Of a DNA stretch of 64,000 nucleotides, positions 22,559-31,716 are shown piece by piece. The translations under genes were made by a program, and so were the position numbers. Below the pieces are notes generated by a model. That model worked only from the letters and a program-made list of their open reading frames with translations, searched no databases and was not told the origin of the DNA. This stretch comes from Cymodocea nodosa. Its lineage: Eukaryota > Streptophyta > Magnoliopsida > Alismatales > Cymodoceaceae. The first letter of the stretch is position 1. Every line of letters starts with the position of its first letter. Location of the stretch: NCBI GenBank assembly GCA_036874045.1, contig JAZBRI010000011.1, forward strand, positions 7,321,001 to 7,385,000, given 5' to 3'.

Positions 22559-23700
22559 TGTTAGAAATTTTGTTTTAATGATGAATATTTTACTAAAGTC
22601 TAGAAATAAGTCTAATAGTCGTACAATTAGACGTTAACACAATTAAGAAAAGTCATATAGTTATAAGTTAATGTTTCTAGTTAGTTGAAGAGTTATGTTA
22701 AAAACTCGTATAGTTAAATTATCTGCATGTGTATTTTTAAATATCTTAAGTTTTCACGTATTTCCCATGTGTGTTTAGTAAAAAAAAGTCAAAAAGTTAG
22801 TTAATTGTTCTAGTTTTTATGCATTGATAGATAAATATTCAAGTTTTATAAAGTGACTAACGAAAGGATAAGTTTATTTGTTTTAATCACATGTTTTGTA
22901 GGTGAAAAACTCGAAGAGTTACAAATAAGTGTTCGAGTTTTTATAGGTCTTAAAAGATAAGTATTCGACTAAAGCAATAACTTAGAAGATATATTCTACA
23001 ACTCTCTAGAAAGAAGATTTTTGATTGTTCTACGATAGGAGATTGTAGAAATTCAAAAATATAGTGGAGATAGTGGAAATTCAAAAAGATAGTGGAAAAC
23101 GTGAATAATTTAAATTTGAATTAGTACATGAGATCATGAATTATAGATTAAGTGGATGAACATACTAAATATGAAATCACAATTCTACTATTATAACTAA
23201 AGGATACAAGCTACACTTTATTCATCCCAAAATTACATCCTAAAATTATATCCTGAAATTGTTTCCCAGAAATTAGATTCTACACTAATTGAAATCCCAA
23301 CTTTGATAGAGATAGAATTCCAAAGCAAAATCAAAGAAAGAGCTACTACAAAGGAAGTCTTGAAAATTCGAAGAAGGAAACAAAGAAATATAAAAGCTGA
23401 GCAAATTTCCAAAAGAATTAGAAAGCTATGTGCAAAAGCTCAGGTTTGAATATATAATTCAATTAAGCTTAGAATAGGATAGATTTTTATTTCATATTAA
23501 ATTGTAACTTAGAAATTATATCAGAATCGACAAGTTAGGAATTATGTTGTAAATATCTGTAAATTTTTACTTTATTAATAAAAAGTTTAGAATTACAAAT
23601 AATAAGTGTTTTGTATTATTATTTTATCTACTAAATTCTTAAAATTTAAGGATACAATTCACCCCTCTTTTTGTGATACTACAGTTAACATAAGACTTGT
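22559..23700 (+). mobile_element. Sirevirus F 3' LTR (1142 bp)
   Basis: Starts TGTTAGAAATTTTG after a polypurine tract and ends ...ACAATTCACCCCTCTTT...GTTAACA at 23700, both typical of Sirevirus LTRs. It differs strongly from the A, C and E families. It has only a few of their palindromic modules (CTCGAAGAGTTA near 22910). No coding sequence recognised inside. Confidence 0.8.
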
Positions 23701-24255
23701 ATGTTGTAGCGTAAAAGTTAAATATATTAAGAAAAGAGTTTTGAATATAAGGCATGGTGAGGAAATAGGATAAATATATAAGAATTATTCAAATGTTTTA
23801 ACTATTGCATTTATTATTGTTGAGAATTGATAAATTCTTGTTTAATTGAGAATGTTGAATTTTTTTAATTTTTTTTGACATTTCTATTATGTATTAGAAA
23901 TTTATGACTATTTATATATATTGAATTATTTCTCGAGTTTGTTGATAATATGGAATGATTAGACAATGCTCATTGAGCGGTAGCTTACTAGCTTTAATCA
24001 AGGTGGAGGATTTTAGTGTTTAGATTTGGATGGTATGGAAACTTGTGCTTTTGTCATATCATGGTGACTTTATGCAAAGACACTTAGAAAATTTGTTACA
24101 TCAGTTGATATTGTAGATAATAAATATTTTCATGAAAACCTGTAGCAAACGCAGATACCTTTAGCTTTGCACTATTTGACATATTTCAATTTTCTTTTTT
24201 TCTTTAAGTGATTTCTTTACAAATGTTGCATCCATTGTCATCTCTAACAGGCCTC
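23701..24255. other. AT-rich intergenic sequence
   Basis: No open frame of note, no repeat and no retroelement similarity seen. It may include decayed 3' sequence of the neighbouring RGP-like pseudogene. Confidence 0.5.
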
Positions 24256-24707
24256 GAACCATGACAATCATAAACTAGCAAATTGAGCTGTAAGCCACAA
24301 GGTAGAAATGCATCGTAGAGTGTGTATTCAAGAAAAAATGGTGCAGGTGTCCTGAGCTTTATCATACACTGGCAACAGCATCAATTACACGACCATTGTT
24401 ATCAGTTGCAGAAAACAATCATCAGTTTGAGAAGATATATTATTTGTGACACAAACCCAATTTAACGGCAGTAATTGCCGAAGAAGCTAATGGAGGTGGG
24501 AGTAACATTCTGTTCCAAATCAGACTTTGTATATACATGGAGATCAAAGCCTGAAGAAATTTTAATATCTTCTTTTATCAATGGATCTTTGACAACTATA
24601 TGGAAACTGAAAATGAACGAACGCCATGCCTCAAAAAAGTATCCGATGTCAACCCGTCGTGCAGAAATAACAATGTCAACTTCACCGTCCTCAACCTCCG
24701 GAAACAT
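24256..24707 (-). pseudogene. RGP / UDP-arabinopyranose mutase-like fragment, broken
   Basis: An ATG at 24707 opens MFPEVEDGEVDIVISARRVD, then FEAWRSFIFSFHIVVKDP and IKISSGFDLHVYTKSDLE, closely following the N-terminus of plant reversibly glycosylated polypeptides (the RGP5-like class by its FDxxVYTK pattern). The frame hits a stop at 24462 where the family has CRYFG. Beyond it, in another frame, come ATDNNGRVIDAVA, then NT-LYDAF (one extra base), then CGLQLNLLVYD with the intervening family segment missing. Intact relatives act in the cytosol or Golgi surface, converting UDP-Arap to UDP-Araf for cell-wall arabinans. This copy keeps about a third of the protein and cannot be functional. Confidence 0.75.
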
Positions 24708-25377
24708 CTTATTTCAATTAAAAGATGCAACGAAAGACCGCGTCTGGATTTCTTGAGAGGAAAGCAAAAGCACATTCAGAACTTCTCAGAGCACCCTGAA
24801 ACATTTGTTGAAGATAAAAACAACAGAATAACTATGCCTTCAAAAACGAGAAACCTCTTTACGATCACCTACTGGTTGGAAGGACGGGCATGAGTATGTG
24901 TTCAATGTTGAGAGGTTGAATGAAAGAAAGAATTTCCTCATTGCCTGTTGCTATAAATAACTTGAGAATCTTCTCTGTTAGCTTTCCTGTACGCAAAACT
25001 TTCTGTCCATTAAGTAATAAAAGAGGGTTGTTAGAAGAACTTTGCTCTAATAAGACATCAAGATTATCATGTAATAAACAAAAGGAAAAAGTAACGCTTT
25101 ATATTCACTACTCATCATTGAAAATTAAGAAAGACGTGAATATGTGCTTTTTTGGATAAGACTGTCAGTTTCAAAGTGATCTACAAGTTAAACTCTCTTG
25201 CTGGGAAAATTCCAAAAGGACAAGTACTAATTTCCCACAAAGACACCTGGCAAATCAACCTGTGATTTGGTGAATGTAGGCCATGGACATCGACTGTGAG
25301 ATTTCAATATGGAAAAATAATATCAGAAATGACATTTAATGGACCAAGAGTATAGTATATTTTTTGAACAGTACATA
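24708..25377. other. Flank of the RGP-like pseudogene
   Basis: Upstream of the pseudogene ATG. Short overlapping plus-strand frames (24756, 24893 and 25159 ends) show no recognisable domain. A former 5' untranslated region or promoter of the RGP-like gene is possible but not demonstrable. Confidence 0.4.
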
Positions 25378-25740
25378 GAAAATATTAGCCAACCTGGAAT
25401 ACCAAGGCCTAAGGTGGTCCTCCAATCTCATTTAATCATGTTAATATAAATTATTGGTTTATATTAAGTATTTAAAATCAAGTTTTTCTAATTAAAATAT
25501 AGTTGGCCTTCAATTAGTAATGTTATAATTTTTTGTTATGAACTTATTAATAGCAACTATTAAAAGAAAATATTAGCCCACCTGGAATATCAAGATCCAA
25601 GGTGGTCCACCAACCCCATTGAATCATGTCAATATGAATTATTGGTTTATATTAAGTATTTAAAATCTACTTTTTCTAATTTACATATAAATAGCCTATG
25701 GTATAATAATTTTATGATTCTTCATCAAAAATTTTCTTCA
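25378..25740. repeat. Tandem duplication, 188-bp period, two copies
   Basis: GAAAATATTAGCC starts at 25378 and again at 25566. Both copies contain CACCTGGAATA (first copy ACCTGGAATA), AAGGTGGTCC, and TATTGGTTTATATTAAGTAT, in the same order. The copies differ at many sites, so the duplication is old. No coding potential. Confidence 0.8.
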
Positions 25741-26020
25741 GATTTTTATACCATTACATAATAAATAATTTACCATAATTAACTTCTGAATCTGCAAACA
25801 GAATGTTGAACTGTTAAATAAGATAGGTACCTAAAGTTCATATAGTAGAGATGCAAATGCTAAGATAGATGAGAGAGAACATAATAAGAGATAAAGTAGA
25901 AATTGATTTTATTCCAAATAGAGTAGAAATTACACCAACTGAAGATAAAATAAGAGAAAATCATCTCAAATGATTTGTCATATCTATAAAATAAGAGAAA
26001 TGATTATAACTCAATACCAT
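25741..26020. other. AT-rich sequence, nothing recognised
   Basis: No feature seen apart from AT-rich stretches. Confidence 0.4.
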
Positions 26021-26815
26021 TGTTTTGCACAAAAGATTGTCGATGAGTGGTATACAAAATGTTTGGAAAGTTTCAATGAGATTTAAAATTGTCATTTTGA
26101 AAAGTACATGTATACATGTATCATCAACTTATAATCAAACCCATAACAACAGCAGATAACACAGTTGAGAGAAATATCCAGCAGATAAACACAGTCCAAA
26201 GAAATATCCAGCAGATAACACGGTTGGCCAAATATCTTAAACACCTAAATTTCCAGTAGGCTAGAGAGAGTTCAGTTAAGTAAACAGAAGGCACAGAAAA
26301 CACAGAATAGGAGTTTGAATAACCAATAACAGAAAATGGTTTGGAAGCTTCCACACAGCTGATTATCCTTCATCAAACTTGTTTTGCATGAAAGATTGTG
26401 GACGAGTGGTATACAAGAAGTTTGGAAAGTTTCAATGACATTTAAAATTGTCTCATTTTACAAAGTACAAGTATATATGCATCATCAACTTTATCAAAAC
26501 CATAGCCAACAGCGGATAACACAGTTGACCCTCCCTCACCTTCTAAGATGCTTGAGGGAAGAAAATCTTGGGCTGGAACCCAAGTAAAAACACTCCCATT
26601 ATCAAAACACACTTATAATCAAACCTATGGCACAATAGTTGGCCATATGTTAAACACCTAAATTTTCCTAGAGACAGCTCAGTTGAGGAAACAAAAGGAA
26701 CTGAAAACACAGAATAAGAGTTAAAATAACCAAGAACGGAAAATGGTTTGGAAATAAAAACGTATAAATTCTAACTTCCAGCTTCCGCACAGCTGACCAT
26801 CCTTCATCAAACTAA
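26021..26815. repeat. Imperfect tandem duplication of about 360-435 bp
   Basis: TGTTTTGCA...AAGATTGT followed by CGAGTGGTATACAA begins at 26021 and at 26380. Both copies continue with GTTTGGAAAGTTTCAATGA, the CATCAACTT...ATCAAA stretch and a GATAACACAGTTGA box, and end with ...CACAGCTGA...ATCCTTCATCAAACT. The second copy is longer by an insertion around 26540-26640. Within the first copy CAGCAGATAA(A)CAC recurs three times. Open frames here look incidental. Confidence 0.75.
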
Positions 26816-27101
26816 AGGTTTTCTATCAAATGCAACATGTTGCCAACCCCTTCAAACTCAAATTTGCGTCAGAAATTGATGGACTATAAGAAACCAGAAT
26901 GAGGTTGGAACGATGTGCAATGGCATAACAAGGAGATTTGTAAGAGAATGGTGTATGATAAACAAAAATAAGAAATAGTTGGAAATGAGAAAATTCCTAA
27001 CATAAATTCCACATCAGCAAACTTCAAACCAATGATACAAGCCAAAACAACAATAAAACCTAATTCAAATTCTACCAGACATGAATTCCGCAGCTACAGT
27101 T
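26816..27101. other. Intergenic or intronic sequence
   Basis: No clear feature. It could be 3' flank of the possible exon at 27102-27302. Confidence 0.35.
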
Positions 27102-27302
27102 TTACAGTCTGTTAAGAAATTCGTTAGCATTTTTTGTTGAAACTGTTGTAGCTTGCATTGATGTAATAACCGTTCCCTCACTATTAATAGGCTGAGTCGG
27201 GTAAATCCCAAGTGGCATAGTTGTTGCCCCATCTACGTGTGCCGAGTATAGGTGTCTAATGAGTTGGATAACCACGATCGGTTCATAATGGACTAGTCCG
27301 AC
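27102..27302 (-). CDS. Possible terminal exon of a host gene
   Basis: The minus strand is open from just after a possible splice acceptor (AAATTTAG, 27303-27310) to TAA at 27104-27102. It encodes a non-repetitive peptide with PIVVIQLIRHLYSAHVDG, TTMPLGIYPTQPINSEG and NANEFLNRL at the end. Codon use is balanced compared with the AT-rich surroundings. It might belong with the first exon at 27958-28068 on the same strand, but the 27310-27500 sequence between them looks like repetitive DNA and I cannot name the protein. It could equally be a fragment of an unrecognised transposon. Confidence 0.25.
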   Translation of the reverse strand, partial: VGLVHYEPIVVIQLIRHLYSAHVDGATTMPLGIYPTQPINSEGTVITSMQATTVSTKNANEFLNRL

Positions 27303-27957
27303 CTAAATTTTTAAATCGAGTCAGACGAGACTATAAGTTGTTAAAAAATCAGCCTACGGATTGAACGTTATGAACGTTCGAAAACAAAATAAAAATCAGA
27401 CCGAAATTTATGTATAAAATAAATTATATAAACAGAACTTCGGTCAGACAAAAAATATTTTAATTTTATTAGATAAACCCAGCCCGCAGTTCGTACAGAC
27501 TTCTAGGTGGACCCCCTATCTATTCCCTTTCTTTCTCTCCCCTACTCATAAGACCACCGGGTGGTACTCCACCGGAACCAACCCTTTTTCTTCGATTAAC
27601 CACATTAAGACCAACAAATATCCACCGTAGACCATCAGAGGAGCCGATGATAACCACCTCCATCCGCCCAGAAATCGCTATGATTGCAGGCTCGTAACAT
27701 ACAGTAACCCACATCACGAACGATACACCAAACTTCTCTACAAAGAACACACCTTTCCACCATCCTCGACTACCAATCAAAATATGACGAAGAAAAACAA
27801 CAGCTTGAACAGCACACCCACAGTCTATAGCAGCACTACCAACAAAAATACAAACCTCGAAAAAGACAAGCAAAAGAAATAACCCCGAAACTTTTTCTAT
27901 CAAAAAAAAAAATCTTTTGAACACCCTCCGGTACGAATCGGACAAAAGAGAACTTAC
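27303..27957 (-). other. Probable intron with repetitive-looking segment
   Basis: Lies between a good splice donor at 27957 and the possible acceptor near 27303. The 27290-27500 part (GTCAGACGAG, CCCAGCCCGCAG) looks like a decayed repeat. The long minus-strand open frame across 27520-27957 continues from the exon but loses any gene-like character, as expected for intron read-through. Confidence 0.4.
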
Positions 27958-28068
27958 CACGAAGAGTTCGAACAGGATGGGCTCGGGCACGGCGGAGAGG
28001 TCGGTGATATGCGCGATGTGGACGAGAGCCGAGTCAATCGCGAGGGAGAGTAGCGTCGGTGGTTTCAT
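27958..28068 (-). CDS. First exon of an unidentified host gene
   Basis: GC-rich exon with ATG at 28068 encoding 37 residues: MKPPTLLSLAIDSALVHIAH followed by ITDLSAVPEPILFELFV. It ends at a textbook donor (GTG|GTAAGTTC at 27957). The pattern, a short helical start followed by a P-P-x-L-x-x-x-L-F segment, recalls N-termini of plant F-box/leucine-rich-repeat type proteins, but I cannot assign a family firmly. The upstream 28070-28370 sequence is GC-rich, unlike everything else in the window, which fits a promoter and 5' leader of a real gene. Later exons are not identified; retroelement insertions next door may have truncated the gene. Confidence 0.5.
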
Positions 28069-28372
28069 TCCTCCACCTCGCTCACTTCGAGATCTTACCT
28101 CGCAATCCGCCCTCCCTTTTTTCTACTCAAGTTGATTGATGCGTTTCGATTGTTCACCACCTTCTGTGGCCCGCCGGCGAGTGCGCAACGGTGCCCTGGA
28201 GTCACCAAGAAGAGAGATAAAGGGAGAACGAGCGAGCCCGGGAAGAGGGTTCCGGAGAAAAAACGCAGGGAGATACGGAGGAAGAGGGAAAATACGCCAG
28301 ACGGCATTTCCCGTTCTCCGATGTGCCCTTTCCATTTCAACGTTTACTGAGTGCAGCAGCCACATATCTCAC

Positions 28373-28386
28373 ACGTGATCACGTGA
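28373..28386. promoter_or_regulatory. Palindromic double G-box upstream of the host exon
   Basis: CACGTGATCACGTG is a perfect 14-bp palindrome made of two CACGTG G-boxes, about 305 bp upstream of the ATG at 28068. G-boxes bind plant bZIP and bHLH factors (established). A role here is inferred from position. Confidence 0.55.
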
Positions 28387-28439
28387 CCCCTTCTTTTTTT
28401 TTTTTCACGAGTCTTTGATTTTCGTAATCATACAATATA

Positions 28440-28912
28440 TTTGTCTGCATTAGTTTTAATGTTGCACGGTAATAAAATCTGGTTTACGTTTGAATAGAAT
28501 CAGAGTTATAATTACAATGTAACATTTTAATCCAAAGTAAGTAACGTTTCAATTTAATCTAAGTTAGATTTTAATAAAATTCAAATTACAATTAAATAAA
28601 AGTAAGATTAAAGTGTAGGTTACATTTCAATTTTATTCAGATTACATTTTAATAGAATCTATAACATTTTAATACAAACATGATTAAAATTACATTTTAC
28701 ATTGCACGTTTTAATAAAATTTAAGTTTTAATAGAATTAAGGTTAAAATTGTAGGTTAAATTTCAATTCAATCTAGATTATAAAAATTCATGTAACATTT
28801 TAACATAAATGAAGTTAAAATTGTAGGTTACTTTTTAATTCAATCTAGGTTATATTTTGATTCAATCCAAATTATATTTTAATAGAATTTTTAATAAGAT
28901 TATGGTTAAAAG
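28440..28912. repeat. AT-rich imperfect repeat array
   Basis: Irregular repeats of units such as TAAAATTGTAGGTTA, CAATCTAGATTAT and ACATTTTAATAGAATC recur every 30-60 bp. No coding potential. It ends exactly where the Sirevirus E LTR begins. Confidence 0.6.
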
Positions 28913-30304
28913 TGTTAGAACCTTTGTATTTTAATAATACAAAAATTCATGCTAATAATTAAGATGTATTCATAGATTCAAATAAAGTGTCAAAGTAGAA
29001 AATACGTGTAGTTAGTTTATAAAATCAAGTGATAGGATGGACAAAAGATGAATAGTCAACTAGATAATTTTAAAGATAAATAGTTTGGATAATTATTCAA
29101 GTTTTTCAAAAAGTTTCAAAATCAAACAATCTAACTTTAAGTGATCTCATGTATTGAACTTAAACATTCATATGACAGAATAAAAAAATAATTGTTCAAA
29201 TAGTTTGGATTATTGTCTAAGTTTTTCAAATACTATGGAATAATTATTCAAGTTTTTTAGAAGGTTTTAAAATCAAACAGTCTAAATCTAAATGATCTCA
29301 TATGTTGGACTTAAACATTCATGTGATAGAATAAAGGAATAACTATTCGAATAGTTTGAATAACTATTCGAATAGTTTGAATAACTATTCGAGTTTTTCA
29401 GATAGTTTGAGATAACTAATTGAGTTTTTTAGAAGGTTTCAAGCTAATAATTTGAAGCTAAGTAATCTCACATGCAGAACTTAAGTAATCATGTGATAAG
29501 TAGAAAAGGGTAACTAGTTAAGTTTTTAGATGGTTTTAAATAACTATTCGACATTTTCGGATGGTTTGATTTTATTATACAAGATTTTCGAATAGTTTGA
29601 AACAACTGCTCAAGTTTTTGAAGAGTTTCAAGAGGACATCATCTTTAAAAAATTCTTGACAATAATCAAATAGTAACTTTCTATATTTGGGACTAGCAGA
29701 TCAATAAGTACAACATGTTGAATAATGTTGGAGGAAATTTGATCATTATTCTCTTTGATATAAAAATGAACTACAGGTAGAAAGATAAATTAACGATTAT
29801 CATATACACATCCATAGTGAGCTATTGAGTTGAAAAGATAGAAAATTAAAAATCATACAAATACAACAAATTCAAGGTTGAAGATTTCTCAAGCAAGTTC
29901 AAGTGATAAAAGTTCTCTATAATAAAATCTTTGGTTAAAGAAAAGCTTGTTAATTTATTAAAGTTTCAATCAGAAAACTTCTAAGTAGTGTTAGTTAAAG
30001 CTACAACTAGAAAACTCAAGTGTAGTTAGTTCTTACTTCTACCTTAAATCAAGTATTGTAAGTGATTGGGATATTGAAGTCCAAGCTATGCCTTGAGGGT
30101 GGACAAGCCGTTAGTGGTGAACCACCTAAAAAATTCACCTATGTGCTTTTATTACTTGCTTTAGTCTTTTCTACATCAACTATTAGAATCATTAAAATTT
30201 ACATTATATATATATTCATAAGCATTTAATTAAGTTTAAATTTTTTTTTAAAATAACACACTCATCATTCACCTCCCCTTTGGTAAGTCCATATGATCCT
30301 AATA
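28913..30304 (+). mobile_element. Sirevirus E 5' LTR (1392 bp)
   Basis: Starts TGTTAGAACCTTTGTATTTT and ends ...TCATTCACCTCCCCTTTGG...GATCCTAATA (terminal CA decayed to TA), followed by a tRNA-Met-type primer site. It contains tandem AACTATTCGAATAGTT palindromes near 29340-29395, variants of the AACTATCCGA module of families A and C. Confidence 0.85.
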
Positions 30305-30318
30305 ATTAGTATTAGAGA
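30305..30318 (+). other. Sirevirus E primer binding site (initiator tRNA-Met), decayed
   Basis: ATTAGTATTAGAG follows the LTR at once; the canonical site is TGGTATCAGAGC. Changes are mainly transitions. Confidence 0.7.
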
Positions 30319-30356
30319 AATGTTAATCCCTACAAAGATTTAACCATCTAGGATTT

Positions 30357-30580
30357 ATGACTCAATTTGTGGAGGTACAGAATATCTATAAACCTTCTCT
30401 ATTTAATGGTTCCAGCTATAATTATTGGAAGAATAAAATGGAGTATTTTCTTAGGAGTTCAAATATAAAACTTTGGAAAATGGTTGTTCATATAACATCC
30501 CTTCCTACTAGTCATAAAATAGACTAGACAAAGGAGGATGAGAAACTCATCCAAATGGATGTCCAAGGGTTGAATGTCAT
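30357..30580 (+). pseudogene. Sirevirus E gag N-terminus, truncated
   Basis: ATG at 30357 opens MTQFVEVQNIYKPSLFNG, then SSYNYWKNKMEYFLRSSN and IKLWKMVVHIT, the start of the copia gag (UBN2/DUF4219-type) domain and parallel to Sirevirus A gag at 34520. A TAG at 30525 (from the TGG expected by similarity) interrupts it, and the frame goes on to KEDEKLIQMDVQGLN. At 30581 it is cut by an Athila LTR. The candidate left TSD of that insertion is GTCAT (30576-30580). Confidence 0.8.
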
Positions 30581-31716
30581 TGTTTGGATCTCCAGCATGC
30601 ACCAGAAAACTTGATTGATTACCTAGCAACGTGCTAGAAAAACTTAGATTTGTTAACTTTTATATTTACTTAGTTAATTTATCTTTATGCCTATATCACT
30701 GAATTCCATTTTAAAAGTAAACAAACAACCTTTCACACAAATTATATATTAATTCCAATTTGTATTTTAACTGCAAGTGCATAGTGTCTATTGTATTAGT
30801 GTGCAAGTACAGGTCGATCCCATAGGGAATTGCTTAAGAATTGCGAACTGTTCCGTTTTTAACAATCAAATTTATATATTCAATAAGCTCTCCATTGAGT
30901 TACAGTTAACTCAACGGACTAAGTTCGTTGAGTTATGGCTAACTCAACGGACTAACCTCGTAGACTTAAGTTAACACCACGAGCCTATCTTTCCTATTTA
31001 ATACTGCTATGTACAGAGGAATTCGGCCAACCATTGGGCAGTTCCACAGATTGTAAATAACATCAATTAAGCTCTTTAATATTAGTAAACATTGGATTTA
31101 TCATTAGGCAATACTAACATTCAGATAATTCAAACATTAACTATTAAAATCTTTAAATCTTTTGAACCAACCAATTTCAGTAAACTGTAAAACTAAAACA
31201 AACATAAAACAATCACAACACTAACAAAGATAACATTAATCACGATACAAAACAAACAATACAACACTCAAATACAAAATACAAACACAGATAAATTGTT
31301 TTTGATATTTTTGTTTTGATATGAGCATGAAAATGGGTGAAAGGTGAAATGTAAAGTAATCTCAGTTGATAGTAAATACTTCCGTCACTACATGCGACAC
31401 GATTACACCACTAAAAATTAAACCACTTACAATTCTATCTCCTCTCCCTATAGAATCGCGAGTCTAGAATTGCAAGATGATCTCCTCTTCAGCATACAAG
31501 CATCAACCCGAAGCCAAGACTAGAAGCTTTACGATCTCCTGAGATATGAGTCGGCGCTTGGTGAAAATGGCTTCCCTTCCCGTGACGCGATCACTCTTCA
31601 CAGTAGTTGTCAAGCACTATGTTTGGCTCGAAATCGACCTGACATTAGGAAAGTATCCTCATAGACCTCTGATGGTTGGTGATTATAGTGGTGGTGTGGA
31701 GCTTCAAGGAACTTCC
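30581..31716 (-). mobile_element. Athila LTR fragment, cut by Sirevirus A
   Basis: Begins TGTTTGGATCTCCAGC like the Athila 1 LTR at 7795 and follows it for 1136 bp to GAGCTTCAAGGAACTTCC. There the Sirevirus A LTR starts. CTTCC (31712-31716) is the left TSD candidate for A. The other half of this LTR is not adjacent; the fragment at 52489-53317 is of the same variant and may derive from it. Confidence 0.85.

Noticed and set aside
24600..25159. Plus-strand frames METENERTPCLKKVSDV and following
   Set aside because: The first is antisense to the RGP-like coding sequence; the others show no domain or homologous copy.
27520..28068. 182-codon minus-strand open frame as one protein
   Set aside because: Only the first 37 codons look like a gene; a strong splice donor GTAAGT follows and the rest is intron-like.
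28095..28378. Four overlapping open frames on both strands
   Set aside because: GC-rich 5' leader or promoter; frames on both strands at once are expected from composition.
29340..29395. CRISPR-like short direct repeats (AACTATTCGAATAGTT)
   Set aside because: Tandem palindromes without spacers, inside a plant LTR; not a CRISPR array.
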